Of a DNA stretch of 64,000 nucleotides, positions 52,024-61,359 are shown in pieces. The notes under the pieces are model-generated. The model was not told the origin of the DNA, did no database searches, and saw nothing but the letters and a program-made list of their open reading frames with translations. The DNA is taken from NCBI GenBank assembly GCA_019634575.1, contig JAHCAY010000001.1, forward strand, positions 2,108,001-2,172,000, in the 5' to 3' direction. Position 1 is the first letter of the stretch. Every line of letters begins with the position of its first letter. This DNA is from Candidatus Didemnitutus sp. Lineage in GTDB: Bacteria; Verrucomicrobiota; Verrucomicrobiia; Opitutales; Opitutaceae. The translations under genes were made by a program, and so were the position numbers.

Positions 52024-52809
52024 TCAGCGCGCGCCGAAAAACTCCCAGCAAAGCACGGCCGCGGCCGCGGAGACGTTGAGCGACTCGACCGTCTCGGCGC
52101 CGGGAATCTTCACCAACCGGTCGCACGCCGCCGCGACGGTGGGCGCGATGCCCTTTTCCTCGTTGCCCAGCACGATCGCCGGCGGCCGCGGCAGACCGCG
52201 ATCGCGCACTTCGCGCGGCGAGAGCTGCGTGCCGCGCAGGCTGGTGCCGACGAGGTAGTGGGAGCGCTTCAAGGTCGCGCAAAAGTCCGGCAGCGACGGC
52301 ACGCGGAAGAACTCCACGAACTCCATGCCGCCCTCGGCCACGCGATAGGCGGCCTCGCTGGGCAGAGCCTGGCCGGGCGCATCGGGGATCACGATCGCGC
52401 GCACGCCGAAATACGCCGCACTGCGCACGATGGCGCCGAGATTGTTGGCGTTGCTCACGCGGTCGAGGAGCAGCAGCGGCGCCTTCGCCTGCGCCCACGC
52501 CGCGAGCACGTCGGGCGTCACGCGGCACAGCGGTCGCGCGGCGATCACCGCCACGATGCCGCCGTGGTGGACGGTGCCGGCGACCTTCTCGAGCTCCTCG
52601 GGCGACACCTGGCGGTAGACGCGTTTGTTCTGCGCGAGGTAGGAACACATCTCACCCGCGCGCTTGCCGGTCTGCGCATCGAAGAAAAGCCGCAACACGT
52701 CGGCCGGGTGCCGCGCGAACAGCGTCGAGACCGCCTGCCAACCGCAGACGTTCAGCTCGGGATTTTTCGCGACGGCGCCCGGGGCGCGCTGCGGACGAGG
52801 ATGACTCAT
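52024..52809 (-). CDS. SpoU/TrmH-family RNA methyltransferase
   Basis: 261 residues. N-terminal substrate-binding domain (NVCGWQAVSTLFARHPADV) and the SPOUT knot: motif 1 NANNLGAIVRSAAYFG, motif 2 IVLGNEEKGI, motif 3 VESLNVSAAAAVLCWE. Methylates ribose 2'-O of an RNA, most often 23S rRNA (RlmB type); the exact target cannot be told. ATG 52809 follows other in-frame codons that look non-coding. Convergent with kynB, divergent from the PEP-CTERM gene. Confidence 0.92.
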   Translation of the reverse strand: MSHPRPQRAPGAVAKNPELNVCGWQAVSTLFARHPADVLRLFFDAQTGKRAGEMCSYLAQNKRVYRQVSPEELEKVAGTVHHGGIVAVIAARPLCRVTPDVLAAWAQAKAPLLLLDRVSNANNLGAIVRSAAYFGVRAIVIPDAPGQALPSEAAYRVAEGGMEFVEFFRVPSLPDFCATLKRSHYLVGTSLRGTQLSPREVRDRGLPRPPAIVLGNEEKGIAPTVAAACDRLVKIPGAETVESLNVSAAAAVLCWEFFGAR

Positions 52810-52936
52810 GCGGCGCAGCATGGAGGGGCGCGGCGGCTTGGAAAGGGCTTTCGCGTCCTCGCCGCTTCTACGCAGTTCCGCGTAGACGGCCGTTTGATCT
52901 TTGCCGGCTGGCGGAGAACTCGCGCAGAAAGCCGGC

Positions 52937-54091
52937 ATGGACCGCTTCCGTTCGTTTTTCCGACTCTGCCTGGCCACTGCGATCGTCGCCACCGCGGCGC
53001 ATGCGCAGAGCGCTCCGATGTTCACTGTCACGCGCCTCGGCAATCTCGGCGGCTCGACGACGTTGCAGCCCTACGCGCTCAACGACTCCGGATTGATCGT
53101 CGGCTACGGCAACAGCTCGGCCCAGACCAGCGTTCACGCCTTCTCCTACAACGGCAGCTTTGCCGACCTCGGCACCCTCGGCGGCACGCAGAGCCGCGCC
53201 CTCGGCGTGAACAGCGCCGGCACCGTCGTCGGTTGGTCCCACCTCACCGGCTCCACCGACTACCACGCCTTCGCCTTCGCCGGCGGCACCATGACCGACC
53301 TCGGCACCCTCGGCGGCACCCTCAGCCAGGCCAACGACATCAACTCGTCCGGCATCATCGTCGGCACGTCCGGCACCGGCACCACCACCCACGGATTTCG
53401 CTACGCCAACGGCACCATGACCGATCTCGGCACGTTGCTCGGCCCCACCGGCGTCAGCTACGCGAATGCCATCAACTCCTCCGGCCTCATCGCCGGCCGC
53501 TCCAACGCCAGCCACACCGCCGACCACGCCGTCATCTGGTCCAGTGGCACCATGCTCGACCTCGGGTCGCTGTCGGGAGCCAGCGGTCTGAGCGAGGCCC
53601 AAGGCATCAACGACCTCGGCTGGGTGGCCGGCAACAGCACATTCGGCGCCGGTAACGTCGCCCAGCGTCATGCCTTCCTCTACGCCAACGGCACCATGAC
53701 CGATCTCGGCTCGCTCGGCGGCAACAGCTGGGCGACCGACGTGAACAACGCCGGCCAAGTCGTCGGCTACAGTTACCTCGCCAACGGCTACACCATGCAT
53801 CCGTTCTTCTACGACTACGCCGCGAGCGCGATGATCGACCTCACGGCCGTGGCCGACTTCGCCAGCGCGGGCTTCAACCTCGCCTACGGCCTCGGCCAAG
53901 CCTGGGACATCAACGAGGCGGGCCAGATCATCGGCTGGGGTATCACCACCCAATTCACCTACGAAGCGTTCCTGCTCACGCCTCTCGTCGCTCCCACGCC
54001 GCTCACCTCCGTGCCGGAGCCCTCGACCTGCGCCGCACTCGCCGGCGTGCTCGCCCTCGGCGCGGCCGCGTGGCGCCGGCGCCTGGCCTGA
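52937..54091 (+). CDS. PEP-CTERM protein with HAF repeats
   Basis: 384 residues. Signal peptide (FRLCLATAIVATAAHAQS) after ATG 52937. Repeats of the form DLGTLGG-N-S-x-G-x-x-V-G (for example DLGTLGGTQSRALGVNSAG, DLGSLGGNSWATDVNNAG) occur five times, the extracellular HAF repeat. The C-terminus is VPEPSTCAALAGVLALGAAA with WRRRLA, a proper PEP-CTERM signal with PEP motif, hydrophobic helix and Arg cluster. It is therefore the likely substrate of the exosortase at 2205-3854. The function of HAF proteins is unknown. Confidence 0.92.
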   Translation: MDRFRSFFRLCLATAIVATAAHAQSAPMFTVTRLGNLGGSTTLQPYALNDSGLIVGYGNSSAQTSVHAFSYNGSFADLGTLGGTQSRALGVNSAGTVVGWSHLTGSTDYHAFAFAGGTMTDLGTLGGTLSQANDINSSGIIVGTSGTGTTTHGFRYANGTMTDLGTLLGPTGVSYANAINSSGLIAGRSNASHTADHAVIWSSGTMLDLGSLSGASGLSEAQGINDLGWVAGNSTFGAGNVAQRHAFLYANGTMTDLGSLGGNSWATDVNNAGQVVGYSYLANGYTMHPFFYDYAASAMIDLTAVADFASAGFNLAYGLGQAWDINEAGQIIGWGITTQFTYEAFLLTPLVAPTPLTSVPEPSTCAALAGVLALGAAAWRRRLA

Positions 54092-54202
54092 GACGGTCGA
54101 GCCGGCCGATGTTTCCGCGCCGCGGCGCACCGTCGTCACCTACGCAAGACAGCGTATGTCCGCCTCGGGAAAAATCGGGTAATTTTCAGTCCCCGATCCC
54201 AC

Positions 54203-54760
54203 ATGCACACCACCCTCTCCGATTGGATGAGCTGGGAAGGCGGCGTCGACCTCGTCGCCTGCACTGCTCCCGCGCTCGCGATGCCCAACGTCATCGTCCA
54301 CGTCGCGCGCCTCGTCCACACGCCCCGCGGCAGCGCCGCCTCGGGCATGGTTTTGTTCCAACCCGACCCAGCCGCCGCGCCCGCGGTGCTGGGCTTCGTC
54401 TCCACCGACGCGCAGGTCGGAGCCTATTTCGGCCCGAGGATTTTCGCGGGCACGCCCTTCGAAGCCGCGCCGGTGCTCGCCGCCGAGATCGCCATCGACG
54501 TCACCGCCGACGCGGTCGGCGCCTTGGTGCGAGTCGGCGGCCACGAGCTTCGCACGCGCCTCACGCGCCTCTCCGCGCCCACACTCGTGCATCGCGCCCC
54601 GGAGCCGATGACGCCATTCTGGCAACAAGGCGTCGAGTGCGCCGCCGCGTCCGCGCAACTTTGGGTCGACGGCCGAGAGGTGCCGCTCCTCGTCCCGCCG
54701 GTCGGCATCACCGGCGGTCCCGCCGCGGTGCACGCCCCGTGCGGACTCTACGCCCGCTGA
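54203..54760 (+). CDS. Cytoplasmic protein of unknown function
   Basis: 185 residues, no signal peptide, no membrane segment. A hydrophobic-polar pattern suggests a beta-rich fold (AVLGFVSTDAQVGAYFGPRI). No family recognised. It begins a same-strand run of seven genes with tight or overlapping spacing (13 bp to the next). The 111-bp upstream spacer has an ATCGGG/CCCGAT stem. Confidence 0.6.
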   Translation: MHTTLSDWMSWEGGVDLVACTAPALAMPNVIVHVARLVHTPRGSAASGMVLFQPDPAAAPAVLGFVSTDAQVGAYFGPRIFAGTPFEAAPVLAAEIAIDVTADAVGALVRVGGHELRTRLTRLSAPTLVHRAPEPMTPFWQQGVECAAASAQLWVDGREVPLLVPPVGITGGPAAVHAPCGLYAR

Positions 54761-54773
54761 GCGCACTCTCCCG

Positions 54774-55124
54774 ATGAGCGAACCGCTCTGGCAACCGCGC
54801 AGCGATCGCGCTGCGCGGCTTCTCGGGTTAGGCTTCTTCGCCGGTGGCGCCGGCCTGCTCTGGCAACAGGCAAGCGGCATCCTCTCCGCCGTCGCCGAGA
54901 GACGCGATGTTTCCTACTTCCACGCCGCCATCGCGCTCGGCGTTCTCGGCCTCGTGCTCGGCGTGTTCTGGATGGTGCGCGGTCTCGCCGGCTACACCGC
55001 TGTCCGCACCCTGCAAAAAAACCGCCGCGCGCTGCGTTGGTTCGGAGTCGCCGCCGCCGTGGTCCTCGGCGGCGTGTTTGTCGCGCTCCACGCCTGGCTC
55101 CAATCCCTCGGCTATGCCGACTGA
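54774..55124 (+). CDS. Small membrane protein of unknown function
   Basis: 116 residues with three hydrophobic stretches (LLGLGFFAGGAGLLWQQASG, AAIALGVLGLVLGVFWMVRG, GVAAAVVLGGVFVALHAWLQ). No family recognised. Second gene of the run starting at 54203. Confidence 0.6.
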   Translation: MSEPLWQPRSDRAARLLGLGFFAGGAGLLWQQASGILSAVAERRDVSYFHAAIALGVLGLVLGVFWMVRGLAGYTAVRTLQKNRRALRWFGVAAAVVLGGVFVALHAWLQSLGYAD

Positions 55125-55152
55125 CGCCACTCAGCCGTCACCGCTTTCCCCC

Positions 55153-55779
55153 ATGAAGCTCCGCCGCCGCTTCCTCACCCTCGCGCTCGCTTCCCTCGGT
55201 CTGCTCGCCGGCCTGCGGGCCGACGAACCCGCCGCCACCGCAGCACCCGCCAGTCCACCGGCTTTCAGCGCCGGCACCAAGCTCATCTACAAGTTGAGCA
55301 ACGGCGGCACGATGCTCGTGGCCATCGACGCCTTCCCCGCGCGCACCGGCCCGGTGAAGTTCCGCTATCTGTTCTCCGATCTCGGCCCCCTCGGCACCAT
55401 CACGATGACGAAGGAGGCCCTCGAATCCGCCACCGCGCTCCACAATAACTTCGATCGCGGCGATTTCACGCTCACCGACAAGACTTCCGTCTGGCTCTCG
55501 CAAAAAATCTTCGCCGCCGCCAAAGCCGGCCAACCCGTCGAGCTCGACCTCGGCGAGGACGGCAAGGTCGTCTTCAAGATCGATCCGGAGGGCGCGGGAT
55601 TTTTCCCGCTGTCCTTCGATCACGAACGCACGCCCGATCTCGGCGGCGCGGTCGAGACCATCCTGCTCAAATCCGAGGACGGCGAAAAATCCATCCGCGT
55701 GAAGAACGACGCCGACGCGCCCATCATCGTCGACATGGATACCGGCAGCTTCCGTGTCCGCCTCTCGCTGCACCTTTGA
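55153..55779 (+). CDS. Exported protein of unknown function
   Basis: 208 residues. Signal peptide LRRRFLTLALASLGLLAGLRA after ATG 55153; the N-terminal twin Arg with FL resembles but does not match a full Tat motif. Mature region is a beta-rich domain (FRYLFSDLGPLGTITMTKEA, KSIRVKNDADAPIIVDMDTG). No family recognised. Third gene of the run; 11 bp separate it from the next. Confidence 0.65.
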   Translation: MKLRRRFLTLALASLGLLAGLRADEPAATAAPASPPAFSAGTKLIYKLSNGGTMLVAIDAFPARTGPVKFRYLFSDLGPLGTITMTKEALESATALHNNFDRGDFTLTDKTSVWLSQKIFAAAKAGQPVELDLGEDGKVVFKIDPEGAGFFPLSFDHERTPDLGGAVETILLKSEDGEKSIRVKNDADAPIIVDMDTGSFRVRLSLHL

Positions 55780-55790
55780 TCGCCGTTCCG

Positions 55791-58691
55791 ATGCGCCGCG
55801 CGCTCGCCGTCTTCCTCACCGCCACTTCGCTCCTCGCCATTGCCCACGGCGAGGATGAGCTGCGCGCGCTGCATTTCAGCGGCGAGCCGATCGGCTCCGA
55901 GTATCCGCTCGCCCAAGGCATCGCCAGCGATGCGGTCGAACTGCTCGCCACCGACAAGTCCATCCGCCCGCCCGATGCCGAGGCCTCCGCCCTCCGCCAA
56001 GGCCAGCTCGTCCGCGCCTACGCCGAGGCGGTCCGCACCGAAGATTCGACCGACGCCGACCTCGCCGCTCAATCGCAGGCCCGGCGCGCGCTCATCCTCG
56101 CGCGCTTCGGCGCGGTGAACTTCGCCGCCGAGCTCGCCAACGACGCCCTGCCCCACGCCGCCGTGCGTGGCGAAGTCGCCCTCGCCCGCGCGTGGATGCT
56201 CTGGCACGCCGGCAACCTCGAAGCCGCGGACCAAGAGGCGGCGCACGCCACCGGCGCGCCCGCTTGGGCGCTCGCCGAGTGGCAGTCGCATCGCACGAAA
56301 TTCGCACCGGCACTCGCGAAATTCCTCGCCGCAAAGGAGCCGGAAGACCCCTGCTCCACCGATTTCCTCGCCTACGCCGAACTCGCCGCCACCGCCCACG
56401 CCTACTACCGCGCCGACGGCCTCTATTTTCGCGCCGTCAGCAACCTCCAGCAGCAGCTCGCCGCCGAGAAGGATTTCCCGCCCGCCCAACTCCAGCGCGC
56501 CCGCCGCGGCTTCCGCGATCTTGTCCGTGCCATTCTCGGCGACGCCGCCCGCGAGCCCGGCGCCGGCCGCCTCGCGAGCATGCTCCTCGCCACCGCACGC
56601 GAAGTCTGCGCCACGCCGGCCCCGCGCGCCGATTGGGAAATCTATCTCGCGCTCGTGCACGAGATTCGCGCCACGCAACCGAGTTTCGATTTCGCCTTCC
56701 ACGATCTCCACGGCGACCTCGCCCGCGCCGAAAAAGAGGCCGGCCTCGACCTGTCATGGCGCGAGAAGCTGAAGCCACTCCTCACCGATCCGCGCCTGCG
56801 CCTCGCCTCGCGCCTGCACCAGACGCTCGCACGGCTCGAGGCTCACCCCGGTGCCACACTCCTCGCCGAGCCGCTGGAAACCGAATTCACCGCCGAGCAA
56901 CTCGCCACGCTGCGATCCTACTCCGCGCTCCTCGACACCGAGGAATCGGTGCTCGAACAGCTCTTCAAATCGCTTCCCACAGGTGCTCCCGCCGTGCCGC
57001 GTGAGGCCGAGTTCGTCGCCGCCGCCGCCAAGCTCCGCTACCGCCGCGCACTGCTCGACCGCGATTTCGACGCCGCGCGCGAACAGCTCGCGAAGCTCGA
57101 GCAATTCGCCGACGCCGACCCGTCCCTCTCGCTCGACGCCTATCGCGCCCGCATCACGACGCTCGAGCAAGGTCCTTTCCTCACCGCCTACGCGCAGCTC
57201 CTGCGTTATCCGGCAACCGACGTGCCCGAGAAGCACCTCGAGGCGGCGCTCGCCACCGCACGCGACATCGAGGCCCTGCTCACGGCGCGTCACGGCGACG
57301 GTTATCTATCCAAGCCCGATCTTCCCGCCGCCGACATCGCCCTCGTCCAGCGCCTGCACCACCTCCACCTCATCGTCGCCCTCAGCACGGGTAGCAGCAT
57401 CTTCGCCGCCGAGCGCGCGCTCGCCGACCTGCGCCGCTGGTGCGACCCGCAGAAGCATCCCGCCTTCGAACCGTTGCCGCGCGCGATCGCGGCCGTCGCC
57501 GACCTGCCCGCGCAGGACGAGTCCTTCAAGCCCGAGGAGAAAAAGATGTGGGACCTCCTCGTCACCGGCAAGGGCGACCCCGCCTACCCCGAACGCCTCC
57601 GCCAGCTCATGCGCGATGATCCCGATCGCTGGACGCCCCACATGCTGCTCCCGGTGGCCTACTGGCGCATCGACCGCGACGACCTCGCCCTCGAATCCAT
57701 CGCCGAGACCCGCCAGCGCGTTCGCGTCAACAAAGCCTCGCTCGCGGTCCTCGACACCCTGGTCAACAACAACGACACCGTTCTCTATCTCCGCCGCATC
57801 GTCTCCGAGCTTCAGAAAGCTCCCGCGGCCGATCGCGCCGCCAAGGCCGCCGAGGTCATCAAGTCCGCGAACGTCGTCGTCACGGGCCTCTCGCACGCCT
57901 ACTGCGCCGATCAGCCGATCGCATTCGCGAAACTCACCGCCCCCGCCCAGCGCATCTACGCTTTCAGCCTCGCCGCCTTCGTCCATGCGCGCCTGGCCCA
58001 GCAGCAACTGCGTGAGGCCATCGGCATCTTCCGCGTTCTCGAACTGCTCCATCACGCCGAGGCTCTCGACTTCGTCCGCCCTTCCCTCGCGGGCTACGCC
58101 TTGACCAACGACCTCCCCGACGAGGCCGCGCGCGCCTCATTCCGCGCCTTGCTCGGCAACACGCCGATGTCCGTCGATCAACTCAAGGGCACCCTCGCCC
58201 AGATGGCCAAATACGCCGACGCCGGCTCGCTCACCGCCGAGCTTTCCGCCGTCCTCGTGCCCTACCGCGCCCGCGACTTCCGGCGCGCCCGCGAGAATTT
58301 CGCCAAGCTCCAGCGCACCTACGGCGTCGTCCAATCGTTCGCCGCGCAACTCGCCGTCATCGACGACCTCCTCGTCACCACCGGCGAGGAATTCACCATC
58401 GATTTCTCCGAGAGCACCACGTCCCTCGTCTCACGCCGCGACCAGATCCAGCTCCAAGCTTCCAACTACAGCAGCTCGAACTACGCCGCCCTCGCCGACG
58501 CCTACCAAAACAACCTCTACACACCCCAGCGCCGCCACCTCGAGGATCTCTGCCGGGACATCGACGCCCTCAACGCGCAAATCTCCACCATCGAAGCCCG
58601 CAACCGCGCCAAACAAGACGCGGACCGCCGCCACGACGACACCATCCGCGAAAAAAACTACGCCCGCCTGCGTCGCCTCATGGCGCTATGA
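55791..58691 (+). CDS. Large secreted helical-repeat protein of unknown function
   Basis: 966 residues from ATG 55791, after a signal peptide (ALAVFLTATSLLAIAHG). The rest is strongly helical and Ala/Leu/Glu/Arg-rich in a pattern like degenerate TPRs (EASALRQGQLVRAYAEAVRT, ARREQLAKLEQFADADPSLS-type stretches), ending in a long coiled coil (IDALNAQISTIEARNRAKQD). No known domain recognised. It overlaps the following gene by four bases (ATGA). Likely a periplasmic or surface scaffold, but this is inference. Confidence 0.6.
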   Translation: MRRALAVFLTATSLLAIAHGEDELRALHFSGEPIGSEYPLAQGIASDAVELLATDKSIRPPDAEASALRQGQLVRAYAEAVRTEDSTDADLAAQSQARRALILARFGAVNFAAELANDALPHAAVRGEVALARAWMLWHAGNLEAADQEAAHATGAPAWALAEWQSHRTKFAPALAKFLAAKEPEDPCSTDFLAYAELAATAHAYYRADGLYFRAVSNLQQQLAAEKDFPPAQLQRARRGFRDLVRAILGDAAREPGAGRLASMLLATAREVCATPAPRADWEIYLALVHEIRATQPSFDFAFHDLHGDLARAEKEAGLDLSWREKLKPLLTDPRLRLASRLHQTLARLEAHPGATLLAEPLETEFTAEQLATLRSYSALLDTEESVLEQLFKSLPTGAPAVPREAEFVAAAAKLRYRRALLDRDFDAAREQLAKLEQFADADPSLSLDAYRARITTLEQGPFLTAYAQLLRYPATDVPEKHLEAALATARDIEALLTARHGDGYLSKPDLPAADIALVQRLHHLHLIVALSTGSSIFAAERALADLRRWCDPQKHPAFEPLPRAIAAVADLPAQDESFKPEEKKMWDLLVTGKGDPAYPERLRQLMRDDPDRWTPHMLLPVAYWRIDRDDLALESIAETRQRVRVNKASLAVLDTLVNNNDTVLYLRRIVSELQKAPAADRAAKAAEVIKSANVVVTGLSHAYCADQPIAFAKLTAPAQRIYAFSLAAFVHARLAQQQLREAIGIFRVLELLHHAEALDFVRPSLAGYALTNDLPDEAARASFRALLGNTPMSVDQLKGTLAQMAKYADAGSLTAELSAVLVPYRARDFRRARENFAKLQRTYGVVQSFAAQLAVIDDLLVTTGEEFTIDFSESTTSLVSRRDQIQLQASNYSSSNYAALADAYQNNLYTPQRRHLEDLCRDIDALNAQISTIEARNRAKQDADRRHDDTIREKNYARLRRLMAL

Positions 58692-60130
58692 GTGTCCGCT
58701 CCGTCCCACCGTCTCTCTCCCCGCCCATGCGTCTCGCCTCCCTCGCCTTTCTCGCCGCCACCTCACTCACGGCGCACGCCGTCACCTTCCCGGACCAACC
58801 CGATCCCGCCTACGCCGACGGCACCAAGTTCGCCGCGGAGGAACTCGCCCTCGCCCTCCGCGCCAAGAACCTTGAAGACGCCGGCAAAGTCGCCGAGTCC
58901 GTCAAAGCCTACGACGACTTCCGCGAGCGACTCGCCGCCGAGATGGCCGCGCGACTCGCGCACAACGCCGACCTCAGCCTCGCCACCATCAACCCCTGGT
59001 TGCCCGAACCGGCGCGCCATCAGGCCCAGCTCGAAATCGAAAACTCGATCCCCGAGCTTCACTCGCTCTCCCTGCGCCTCGGCACGCAATATTCCCTCCA
59101 GTCCTCGTTGATCGAAAAACTCGGCAAGACTCCCTCCGACGAAGTCGCCGCGCGCACCAGCGGCTACGAATTCCTGCGCAACATCCAGACCGCGCTCAAC
59201 CTCGTCGCCCTGGCCCAGCCCGCGGACTACCGCGCCCGTCGCGCCGTCGCGCTGGCACTTCGCGCCGACACACTCGCCGAAAAGCCCCTCGCATCCGCCA
59301 TCGCCACCGCCCGCGCCCTGCCGCCTCCTGCCGATGCAGTGGCCAAGTTCGCCGCCGGCCTCGCCCAAGCGCGCGAACATCTCACCTCGCTCACCGCCGA
59401 CACTCTCGCACTCGATGCCGTTTGCTCCGAACTGATCGTCTCCGATCCCGCCCGCGCCGCGTATTGGATCCAGCGCGCCCACGTCCGCCTCGCCCGCGGC
59501 TGGCGTCGCGGTGCCGTGGCCGACTTCCTCGTCGCCGCCGCCCTTGCGCCGCAGGACGACGGCCTCGCCGCGCTCCGCACGGCCATCCAAGCCGCGCCCG
59601 AATACCCCGCTTCCATCTGGCAGGAATACGTCGGTCTCGAGGCCGGGAAACGCATCATCGCGGTCCACACGCTGGAAAAACTGGGCCGCCAGACGCCCGG
59701 CCCGCTCGCCGAGCCCTTCGAACGCCACGCCCGCGCTGCACTGCGCAACCGCGCCCGCCGCCTCTACGCGTGCAGCTTCATCGGCGACGCCGCCCCGCGC
59801 ACCGCCTCCCTCCAATGGGTGCAAACCCACCACGTCCTGAACTCCGCGATGTTCCCCGTGCTGTCGCCGGAGATCGGCGCGGCCTTCGGACCGGAACTGC
59901 AAGCCGCCGGCCAGAACGTTTCCGCCGTCCTCGCCGTCCACGATCGCTTCGCGCCGCTCTTCGCCACGGCCGAACCCTTCTGGCGCGCGCACGTCGATTT
60001 GTTCCTGCGCCTGCAACAACCGGTCGCCGCCGCCGCCGCGATCGAGATCGCCACCGCCATTGCTCCGCAGGCGGATTGGCTGCCGCTCGCCCGCCAACAT
60101 CTCGCGACGCTGTCCGCGGCCGCGAAGTGA
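58688..60130 (+). CDS. Secreted helical-repeat protein of unknown function
   Basis: 480 residues. Signal peptide near MRLASLAFLAATSLTAHAVT (in-frame ATG 58727 could be the true start). The mature part is helical, Ala-rich, TPR-like (ALRAKNLEDAGKVAESVKAY, WIQRAHVRLARGWRRGAVAD). Similar in character to the upstream 966-residue protein, suggesting a related pair. It overlaps that gene by ATGA. Confidence 0.6.
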   Translation: MSVRSVPPSLSPPMRLASLAFLAATSLTAHAVTFPDQPDPAYADGTKFAAEELALALRAKNLEDAGKVAESVKAYDDFRERLAAEMAARLAHNADLSLATINPWLPEPARHQAQLEIENSIPELHSLSLRLGTQYSLQSSLIEKLGKTPSDEVAARTSGYEFLRNIQTALNLVALAQPADYRARRAVALALRADTLAEKPLASAIATARALPPPADAVAKFAAGLAQAREHLTSLTADTLALDAVCSELIVSDPARAAYWIQRAHVRLARGWRRGAVADFLVAAALAPQDDGLAALRTAIQAAPEYPASIWQEYVGLEAGKRIIAVHTLEKLGRQTPGPLAEPFERHARAALRNRARRLYACSFIGDAAPRTASLQWVQTHHVLNSAMFPVLSPEIGAAFGPELQAAGQNVSAVLAVHDRFAPLFATAEPFWRAHVDLFLRLQQPVAAAAAIEIATAIAPQADWLPLARQHLATLSAAAK

Positions 60131-60138
60131 TCCGCCCG

Positions 60139-60876
60139 ATGCTGCGCACTCCGTTCCAGATCGTCCTCGGCACGCACGACACCACACCCGTGCCCGCCGC
60201 CGCCCGCGCCCACGGCTTCACGCAGCGCTTCGCCCTCGTGCAATCGACGCACGCTTCCGCCGTGGCCGACATGGTGATCGACTCCGTCGCATTGCTCGCA
60301 CTCATCCGCGTGCTCGACGCACATTGCGCGACCCCCGGCTCGCTCTTCTGGGACCGACCGGGCCGCCGCCGGCAACGCGTCGAGCTCGACGCCCTCGCCG
60401 CCTATTACCGCGACACGGCGCCGGAGAACCACGACCCGCTCACCGCCGGCGAATGGCGCCGCGGCGGCCGTCTGGTCGCGCTGTTGCACACCGAAACATG
60501 GTGCAATGTCGGCGGCCCGGCGCCGTATCACGATTCCCTCACCTACTCCTTCTACAGCGCCACCGACCTGAGCGGACTGTTGTTCGACGGACTTCGTCGC
60601 GCGGACTTGGCGCCCACCTCGGTCATCACTACGACTTCCGCTCCGCCGCGACGCTCCCGGCTGGCTCTGAAGGACACCCTCTTCCTGACCTCGCTGGCCG
60701 GCCTGTCACTCGCGTCGCTCCTGTTCTTGGGCATGCAACTGCTCGATCCGACCTCTCGCGCTGAGACTTCGCTGGATGTCGCAGGACCGTGGATCGCCGG
60801 TCCGCTCGTCTTGGCCTTCGTCTACGTCACCGCCTATTTGATCGCGCGTCGAGGCCGGCATCCTTTCACCCCATGA
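60139..60876 (+). CDS. Protein with C-terminal membrane helices, unknown function
   Basis: 245 residues from ATG 60139. The N-terminal ~170 residues form a soluble domain (PFQIVLGTHDTTPVPAAARA, LHTETWCNVGGPAPYHDS). Two membrane helices follow (LTSLAGLSLASLLFLGMQLL, WIAGPLVLAFVYVTAYLIAR). No family recognised. It overlaps the next gene by ATGA and follows the previous one by 8 bp. Confidence 0.55.
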   Translation: MLRTPFQIVLGTHDTTPVPAAARAHGFTQRFALVQSTHASAVADMVIDSVALLALIRVLDAHCATPGSLFWDRPGRRRQRVELDALAAYYRDTAPENHDPLTAGEWRRGGRLVALLHTETWCNVGGPAPYHDSLTYSFYSATDLSGLLFDGLRRADLAPTSVITTTSAPPRRSRLALKDTLFLTSLAGLSLASLLFLGMQLLDPTSRAETSLDVAGPWIAGPLVLAFVYVTAYLIARRGRHPFTP

Positions 60877-61154
60877 GCCGCTTCGCTTTCTATCAGGAAG
60901 TCCGCGTCGCGCGGCCTTCGGCCGAGAACGCCGCTTTCGCCGACCACATCGGTGCGATCATCGGCGCCACCGCGGGCGACGACGCTCCGATCGGCTACGC
61001 GCTGGCGCTGCCCGGTCACGATCAGGTGCTCCTGTGCCTCGAGTCCGAACTCGAACCCACGGGCCGCCAGTTCCGCCGTGAGGATTTCTACGACGACTCG
61101 CGGCGCATTCGCATCCGCGTGGACGAACGCGGGCGCGGACACCCGCTCGGTTGA
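60873..61154 (+). CDS. Small acidic/basic protein of unknown function
   Basis: 93 residues, soluble, opening MSRFAFYQEVRVARPSAENA and containing GYALALPGHDQVLLCLESEL. No signal or membrane segment. Last gene of the overlapping run (ATG 60873 within the previous stop). Confidence 0.55.
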   Translation: MSRFAFYQEVRVARPSAENAAFADHIGAIIGATAGDDAPIGYALALPGHDQVLLCLESELEPTGRQFRREDFYDDSRRIRIRVDERGRGHPLG

Positions 61155-61257
61155 GTTTCACCCGTGGGTGCGACGAAGCACCCGTCATCCTCGACGGTCC
61201 GCAGCGCAGCGCGCCCACGCCAACGCCGGCGTTTCCCGCCTACCGGCCGCATCGACG

Positions 61258-61285
61258 CCATCGCGGAGAAATTTCCCCGCGATGG
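61258..61285 (+). terminator. Hairpin after seven-gene cluster
   Basis: CCATCGCGG / CCGCGATGG, 9-bp stem with a 10-base loop, about 104 bp past the last gene of the run. No strong T-tract. Otherwise the 205-bp gap to 61360 holds nothing I can support. Confidence 0.4.
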
Positions 61286-61359
61286 CATGGTTGACTCCCT
61301 GTTTCGCGCATTGGTGGGAGCGCCTCAGCCAATTCCGGCGACCGCGCGATTACCCCCCC

